Source: DATEZO01 sp035255485 (GTDB taxonomy: Bacteria > Pseudomonadota > Gammaproteobacteria > Burkholderiales > Burkholderiaceae_D). From it: a DNA stretch of 18,550 nucleotides. The notes beneath the pieces were generated by a model. That model saw only the letters and a list, made by a program, of their open reading frames with translations, was not told where the DNA came from and ran no database searches. Where the stretch lies: assembly GCA_035255485.1 (NCBI GenBank), contig DATEZO010000080.1:1-18550 (forward strand). The letters are read 5' to 3'. The translations under genes and the position numbers were made by a program. This document shows positions 15,047 to 18,550 of this stretch, one piece after another (positions within the stretch are counted from its first letter, which is position 1; each line of letters opens with the position of its first letter).

Positions 15047-15556
15047 ATGCGAACTGCCCAAGAAGCGAAAAAGCAGGATCACTCGTTGTACGAACTGCTG
15101 TATGTTGCAGAAGAAGATCTTGCTCAAGCATCGTTCTACGCAGGGCATCTGCTCAAAAATAGTTGGCATTTCGTGCCATGGGAAACCCGTCGCCGATGGA
15201 AAACCTATATGCAACAATCGGCATACACCACAGCGCTTGTAGTCGCTTACTCAAGAGCATTTGTCAAAAGTCGAGGTTGGCCCGAGTTCCCCAAAAGACT
15301 CATTAAGTACTCTCAAGAACAAAATTTATTGCACAAAAAAATATTGAATCTTCGCAATGAAGTTTATGCACATTCAGACATCAAGCTTCGGCAAATTAAG
15401 CCTGTAAAGATTAACGATTATCCATCCGCAATTGAATACCTTCCCGAAATGCGCCTGAAGAAAGAAGAAATTGAGGAGCTTATTAATATGATCTCCATCA
15501 CGAAATCAACCATTCGTAACCGTCTCAAACAACTCATTGATTCTGTTGAAAATTAA
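15047..15556 (+). CDS. Cassette 4: HEPN-like helical protein, function unknown
   Basis: 169 residues, predicted all helical, AT-rich. R103-N-E-V-Y-A-H109 in LRNEVYAHSD is an R-x5-H motif in the place where HEPN domains keep their RNase site, preceded by the helix KKILN and an earlier helix with ALVVAYSRAFVKSRGW. That layout is common in AbiV- and DUF-type HEPN proteins. HEPN proteins are often RNases in toxin-antitoxin or phage-abortive systems; that role is inferred here from the motif only. No Shine-Dalgarno is seen before ATG 15047, which lies eight bases after the attC of cassette 3. No partner gene is present in the cassette. Confidence 0.72.
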   Translation: MRTAQEAKKQDHSLYELLYVAEEDLAQASFYAGHLLKNSWHFVPWETRRRWKTYMQQSAYTTALVVAYSRAFVKSRGWPEFPKRLIKYSQEQNLLHKKILNLRNEVYAHSDIKLRQIKPVKINDYPSAIEYLPEMRLKKEEIEELINMISITKSTIRNRLKQLIDSVEN

Positions 15557-15616
15557 GCCTAACCAATCGCTCAAGCCGACCCGCATACTGCGGTCGGCTT
15601 AGCTTGTTCGTTAGGG
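15557..15616 (+). other. attC of cassette 4
   Basis: 60 bp from R'' GCCTAAC (15557-15563) to R' GTTAGGG (15610-15616; last base departs from the GTTRRRY consensus). Arms AAGCCGACCCGC (15573-15584) and GCGGTCGGCTT (15590-15600) pair with one extra C. This is the classical short attC type. Confidence 0.94.
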
Positions 15617-15631
15617 GAGCAAGGGACATCC

Positions 15632-16117
15632 ATGCAAAGAGTACTGGTCCTCGTTCTCGTGGTAGCCGCTGGCTTCGTCTGGCTCACCAGCGGTGATCTG
15701 CCACCTGTGGTGGCCTCGCACTTCGTCCCCGGTGGCACCGCGAATGGCTTCATGCGCAAGGGCACGTATATGGCGTTCATGCTGGCGGTGGTCGTCGCGG
15801 TTCCAGCGCTCATTGGCTTTTCAGGGCAGCTGGTCCGGGTCCTTCCCCTTCAGTTGGTCAATCTTCCAAACAAGCAGTACTGGCTGGCGCCACAACGTAG
15901 CGCGGCCACCCTCGAGTCACTATCATCTTTGAGCGTGCCATTCGCGCTCGCGTTGGCGGCCTTCCTATGCTTTGTCCATTGGCTGGTCGTTCAAGCCAAC
16001 GCGGTCCAACCTGCCAGGCTGTCGGAGGGCTCGCTGTTCATCGGCCTAGCGGCCTTCGGCGTTGCCACGGTCCTCTGGCTGCTCGTCTTGTTTCGCAGGT
16101 TCGGCCGTGTCCCCTAA
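15632..16117 (+). CDS. Cassette 5: DUF1648-like integral membrane protein
   Basis: 161 residues with four hydrophobic segments, at about 3-20, 45-66, 98-118 and 131-154. Between the first two, LPPVVASHFVPGGTANGFM resembles the LP-x-HF-x-G motif of DUF1648 proteins of unknown function (SdpI-like immunity proteins carry a related domain). It has GC-rich codon use like the chromosome, in contrast to cassettes 3 and 4. AAGGGA lies well placed before ATG 15632. The stop TAA lies in R''. Confidence 0.72.
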   Translation: MQRVLVLVLVVAAGFVWLTSGDLPPVVASHFVPGGTANGFMRKGTYMAFMLAVVVAVPALIGFSGQLVRVLPLQLVNLPNKQYWLAPQRSAATLESLSSLSVPFALALAAFLCFVHWLVVQANAVQPARLSEGSLFIGLAAFGVATVLWLLVLFRRFGRVP

Positions 16118-16189
16118 CCCTTCCATCGAGGGAACGTGTTCCAGCGCGCTTCGCCCGCTTCCACACGCCCCTCATGTCAAACGTTATGC
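16112..16189 (+). other. attC of cassette 5
   Basis: 78 bp from R'' CCCTAAC (16112-16118) to R' GTTATGC (16183-16189). The ends ATCGAGGGAACGTGTTCCA and CACACGCCCCTCATGTC pair imperfectly, in the style of the cassette 2 attC. Confidence 0.88.
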
Positions 16190-16219
16190 CTCTCTTCTCT
16201 CGCGCACGGTGAATTGGAT

Positions 16220-16819
16220 ATGAAACTGATTGCCCTGGCCGTACTGGCACTATTTTTCGGTTATGCGAATGCCGGCTGGATTGACAAGCAAGGTGTTCCC
16301 CTGCCCGATGCGGAGGATAGAAAAGCAGCCGGTGATTTTGGCGCTCAGTTAATCTTCACTGCTGATGAACAGGCACTGTTCAAGAAATGGGCCACTCCCT
16401 CTGAGACGGTAGACCTGAACACCGTCGAGAGCGTCGCCATCAATCAACCCATTAGTGCCTTCATCGTTTTCAGTGGGTGCAAGCCCACTGCCAAGGGCAT
16501 GTGTAATGTTTCCATGCGGTTCCGTGTCATTCAGCCAGATGGCAAGGTCTACTCTGAAACCCCAGCGATGGAGGTTTGGCAGAACAAGCCAGTTCCGCGT
16601 GCGCGTGCCCTAGAACTGAGCGTTCAGTACCTCAAGATTGTTGTCGAGCCACACGAGCAGAGAGGGCGCTACACAATTCAAGCACAAGTGCGCGACGACA
16701 ATACTGGGGCTGTTCTTTCGCTGCAAAAAGCGTTCACCGCAGTAGACGCGCCATCACCTAAGAAGCATAACCCTGCGGTCCAGGGGACGCTGCGCGATAA
16801 AACCGCGCAGCGCCCCTGA
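16220..16819 (+). CDS. Cassette 6: exported protein, function unknown, C-terminus encoded by attC
   Basis: 199 residues. The N-terminus MKLIALAVLALFFGYANA is a clear signal peptide with a cleavage site after ANA, so the product is periplasmic or secreted. The rest looks strand-rich (SAFIVFSGCKP, NVSMRFRVIQPDGKVY, RYTIQAQVRDDNTGAVLSLQ), possibly an immunoglobulin-like fold; C-x8-C (GCKPTAKGMC) may form a disulfide. I do not recognise the family. GGTGA lies seven bases before ATG 16220. The frame runs into the attC and ends at TGA 16817-16819, so the last 17-18 residues (HNPAVQGTLRDKTAQRP) come from recombination-site DNA. Confidence 0.78.
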   Translation: MKLIALAVLALFFGYANAGWIDKQGVPLPDAEDRKAAGDFGAQLIFTADEQALFKKWATPSETVDLNTVESVAINQPISAFIVFSGCKPTAKGMCNVSMRFRVIQPDGKVYSETPAMEVWQNKPVPRARALELSVQYLKIVVEPHEQRGRYTIQAQVRDDNTGAVLSLQKAFTAVDAPSPKKHNPAVQGTLRDKTAQRP

Positions 16820-16833
16820 CCTCCACGTTAAGT
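16765..16833 (+). other. attC of cassette 6
   Basis: 69 bp from R'' GCATAAC (16765-16771) to R' GTTAAGT (16827-16833). Strong arms at 16781-16796 and 16804-16818 pair completely except for A16787. The 30 bases 16785-16814 differ by one from 18370-18399 in the cassette 9 attC. Confidence 0.94.
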
Positions 16834-16837
16834 ACAC

Positions 16838-17371
16838 ATGGAACCTGAATTTGCACCAGAGTATTCAGCCAAGGAGCGCTTGCATAGGCTAGCTGTAGTA
16901 TTGCCTCTAGCATTGGGAACTGCCGCAGCCTTTCAATGGTGGTTCATCCCTTTATTTCGCCAATTTGCGGACAATGCGCATTGCCGAACGCTGTTTGGTA
17001 TTCCGGGCGAGGTCGTTTTGTTCTACGGGCTTTTTGTCGGTTTTCCTATCCTGTTGGCGCTAACGGTTTGCGCAATGACCATTAGGTCTTCGCTGAAGAC
17101 TATACAGACGCGCCGTTATCCTCCGCTCGGCGAGAAAGTATTTCGTCGCACAAAGGTAAGGACCGGATGGCGTGCTGTGGCGATCGCATCTGCACCTATA
17201 GTTCTGGTGCTATATTTATTCGGAATGGCCGCGTGGGGATATGGCCCCGCCACAGAATTGATAAAGAAAGGTCAGGTGAATCCACATGAACGGAAATGTG
17301 TCAGTAATCTGGGAGCGTCACTTAACACGTCGGTGAACACCGACTCTTCGAGCCGGTTACCTCGGCGTTAG
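16838..17371 (+). CDS. Cassette 7: three-segment membrane protein ending in the attC core
   Basis: 177 residues. Membrane segments lie at about 18-40 (LAVVLPLALGTAAAFQWWF), 57-82 (VVLFYGLFVGFPILLALTV) and 112-134 (AIASAPIVLVLYLFGMAAW). The family is not recognised. ATG 16838 is only ten bases into the cassette, with no Shine-Dalgarno. The frame runs through the whole attC and stops at TAG 17369-17371, inside the R' core; the last 17 or so residues (from ASLNTSVNTDSSSR) are attC-encoded. The stop bases belong to the next cassette, see findings. Confidence 0.7.
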   Translation: MEPEFAPEYSAKERLHRLAVVLPLALGTAAAFQWWFIPLFRQFADNAHCRTLFGIPGEVVLFYGLFVGFPILLALTVCAMTIRSSLKTIQTRRYPPLGEKVFRRTKVRTGWRAVAIASAPIVLVLYLFGMAAWGYGPATELIKKGQVNPHERKCVSNLGASLNTSVNTDSSSRLPRR

Positions 17372-17373
17372 CC
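17320..17373 (+). other. attC of cassette 7
   Basis: 54 bp, the shortest here, from R'' ACTTAAC (17320-17326) to R' GTTAGCC (17367-17373). GTCGGTG-AA-CACCGAC is an inner hairpin; the longer pairing of the two halves is imperfect with several G-T pairs. Confidence 0.85.
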
Positions 17374-17391
17374 ATCAAGTCTAGGAAAAAC

Positions 17392-17877
17392 ATGGGCCGC
17401 CAGTGGAGCAAAATTAAAAAAGCATTTGAAGAGCGCTTAGCTCCAGAACTAAAGGGGCGGACGGTTATTCACGTGACTGCTTATGATTCAGGCGGGCGTG
17501 GATGGATCCAATTTGATGGGCAGGAAATTGTTACAACCGAAGCACCTGGATTTCTTTATTCAATTTCTGGCCATCGCGTTTATAACGAGTTGTTGAATGG
17601 TCAAACTATTGAATTAGGGCGGGCCTGTGGTGAGCTTCTTGACCTCTCTGTAGAGGAGGCTCGTGCCTCACGTAATCCTTACATACGAGGATTATTCTCC
17701 CTTGAGAAGCGTTGTGGTCGTCGTACCTTATCGGCTATTAGGGAATATGAACAAGAGCCATTCGCAATTTTGCTCATGTCACTCAGAGCTTATTCCCTTG
17801 GGATATCTGTTGAAGCGTATTTTCACGATTGCTGCGGGCAGCAGCTAATACCGGCGGAATGGCTAACATGCAGATGA
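17392..17877 (+). CDS. Cassette 8: SF0329-like protein, function unknown
   Basis: 161 residues, soluble. The N-terminus MGRQWSKIKKAFEERLAPEL followed by KGRTVIHVTAYDSGGRGWI and FDGQEIV resembles the uncharacterised SF0329-type family, recalled from general appearance and not checked. It then becomes helical (CGELLDLSVEEARAS, ILLMSLRAYSLGISVE). It has a C-terminal CC pair (FHDCCGQQ). AGGAAAAAC lies before ATG 17392. The last codons overlap the R'' box, ending at TGA 17875-17877. No function can be given. Confidence 0.68.
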   Translation: MGRQWSKIKKAFEERLAPELKGRTVIHVTAYDSGGRGWIQFDGQEIVTTEAPGFLYSISGHRVYNELLNGQTIELGRACGELLDLSVEEARASRNPYIRGLFSLEKRCGRRTLSAIREYEQEPFAILLMSLRAYSLGISVEAYFHDCCGQQLIPAEWLTCR

Positions 17878-17917
17878 ACACAGACAGCTGCGCCGCTGGT
17901 TATCAAACACGTTATGC
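17861..17917 (+). other. attC of cassette 8
   Basis: 57 bp from R'' GGCTAAC (17861-17867) to R' GTTATGC (17911-17917). Central CAGCTGCGCCGCTG pairs weakly. The R'' matches the first bases of cassette 8 (TTAGCC). Confidence 0.85.
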
Positions 17918-17941
17918 CTCTATTAAACCAAAGGTACGATC

Positions 17942-18337
17942 ATGATTCGCGCTGATAGTAAAGACGCCAAATTTCTTACTCAATTTACGAACGGTGAGCA
18001 CGTCTCTGCATCCGACACAACGCCTGACAAAGGCGGTGGTAATCGGGGTTTTCGCCCGCATGAGCTTCTTGAGGCAGCCGTTGCTAGCTGCATGAATATG
18101 ACTTTGCGCATGTCTGCTGAAAAGCACTTCATCCCTTTTTCCAATGTTTCAGTTTCTGTATTTCTTAATCGAAACGCTCCGGAAAATCCTACCTTCGAGT
18201 ACTGTGTAGATTTTCCAGAGGCATTTTCGAAAGAGCAAAGACAGGTGTTGTTGTCGGCTTTAGAGCGCTGTCCTGTTCGCAACACGTTATCAAAGCCCCT
18301 CGGCTTCAAGCCCTATCAGCAATCGCGTCTGGCATAA
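17942..18337 (+). CDS. Cassette 9: OsmC/Ohr-family peroxidase-like protein
   Basis: 131 residues. The family's two redox cysteines are visible as C50 in PHELLEAAVASCMNMTLR and C110 in ALERCPVRNTLSKP, in the usual places. OsmC/Ohr proteins reduce organic hydroperoxides with a Cys pair; this short YhfA-like or OsmC-like form is probably cytosolic. AAAGG lies before ATG 17942. The stop TAA is within R''. It is the only cassette gene here with a confidently known enzyme family, pointing to oxidative-stress resistance. Confidence 0.87.
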   Translation: MIRADSKDAKFLTQFTNGEHVSASDTTPDKGGGNRGFRPHELLEAAVASCMNMTLRMSAEKHFIPFSNVSVSVFLNRNAPENPTFEYCVDFPEAFSKEQRQVLLSALERCPVRNTLSKPLGFKPYQQSRLA

Positions 18338-18418
18338 CATGGCGCTCAACCTCGATCCCTTCGGTCGCTGGACGCTGCGCGATAAAGCCGCGCAGCGCCG
18401 GTTAGCTCTACGTTATAT
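18332..18418 (+). other. attC of cassette 9
   Basis: 87 bp from R'' GCATAAC (18332-18338) to R' GTTATAT (18412-18418). Arms 18370-18381 and 18389-18399 pair except for A18372. GTTAGCT at 18401 is an internal L' box-like sequence, not the core. Confidence 0.88.
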
Positions 18419-18511
18419 TCCATCGACTGTTGTCGCGCCCAAAGGGTAGTGCGTACAGAGAAGGAGCTTCTATCGATGGCCGTAGTATGAATTTTGAAAT
18501 TAGGGAGAACG

Positions 18512-18550
18512 ATGTACCAGCTCTACTACTATCCGAGCAATGCCAATCTT
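18512..18550 (+). CDS. Cassette 10: start of a glutathione S-transferase-like gene (cut by window end)
   Basis: Only 13 codons are in the window: MYQLYYYPSNANL. This resembles the first strand and loop of GST N-terminal domains, which commonly begin MYxLYYYPGNAS. AGGGAGAAC lies just before ATG 18512. The cassette begins at 18413 with TTATAT, so its leader of 99 bases is much longer than in the others and could hold a promoter, although none is clear to me. The assignment rests on a very short stretch. Confidence 0.5.
   Translation, partial: MYQLYYYPSNANL

Larger units (their letters stand above)
11947..18550. mobile_element. Integron: integrase, attI and cassette array (continues past the window)
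   Basis: The layout is intI on the minus strand, an attI core at 13071-13077, then nine complete cassettes each ending in an attC, and the start of a tenth. For each cassette the first bases (TT plus four) are the reverse complement of the same cassette's R'' box: AGCTAAC, GGCTAAC, ACATAAC, GCCTAAC, CCCTAAC, GCATAAC, ACTTAAC, GGCTAAC and GCATAAC, in order. All genes face away from intI. Cassette spans are 13072-13682, 13683-14294, 14295-15032, 15033-15610, 15611-16183, 16184-16827, 16828-17367, 17368-17911 and 17912-18412. No transposon, resistance gene or conserved 3' segment is seen, so this looks like a chromosomal rather than a clinical class 1 integron. Confidence 0.96.

Noticed and set aside
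18401..18407. GTTAGCT as the R' core of the cassette 9 attC
   Set aside because: The similar attC at 14951-15038 shows a TTAGCT L' box before the true core, and GTTATAT at 18412 has the right spacing.
13632..18418. Regularly spaced short repeats as a CRISPR array
   Set aside because: The repeated elements are attC sites separated by whole genes, with boundary bases that follow integron rules; no direct repeats of 25-40 bp with short spacers exist.

Overview
The window comes from a GC-rich betaproteobacterial chromosome, probably Burkholderiales and possibly Oxalobacteraceae-like. This is inferred from gene order, codon use and the REP-like intergenic palindromes; no rRNA is present to confirm it. 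It falls into two very different halves.

Bases 1-11691 are a dense, GC-rich, all-plus-strand housekeeping region. It starts inside bioA and continues with bioF, bioD and bioB (biotin synthesis, with ATGA stop/start overlaps). Then come a biotin-carrying acyl-CoA carboxylase alpha subunit (methylcrotonyl-CoA type), a GhrA-like 2-hydroxyacid reductase and HMG-CoA lyase, so a biotin consumer and leucine-breakdown enzymes sit directly behind the biotin operon. A run of small accessory genes follows: a YbaK-like deacylase, a LysE exporter, a FlK-like thioesterase, a DUF1289 protein, a kappa-GST/HCCA isomerase, a membrane PH-like protein and a metallo-beta-lactamase-fold hydrolase. A family of C-rich palindromes is scattered through this half. 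Two copies form an inverted pair, one supplies the Shine-Dalgarno of a gene, and one lies in frame inside the carboxylase gene.

Bases 11947-18550 are a complete integron platform with the first part of its cassette array. intI lies on the minus strand and carries all tyrosine-recombinase catalytic residues and the integron-integrase-specific insert. Its promoter has a textbook LexA box overlapping the -10 and the start codon. An attI core follows at 13071. Then come nine complete single-gene cassettes, all on the plus strand and each closed by an attC site (54-88 bp), and the 5' end of a tenth cassette starting a GST-like gene. For every cassette, the first six bases and its own attC R'' box match as reverse complements, so the boundaries are well fixed.

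The cassette cargo is mostly uncharacterised: an MtlR-like protein with an R-x4-H motif, a TonB-C-like exported protein, an HNH-type zinc protein, a HEPN-like protein, two integral membrane proteins, an exported protein whose C-terminus is encoded by its attC, an SF0329-like protein, and an OsmC/Ohr-family protein. The HNH and two HEPN-like cassettes make a phage-defence or stress role a reasonable but untested idea. The most unusual details are short reading frames started by the ATG inside GTTATGN core sites, and a cassette gene whose stop codon lies across the recombination point.
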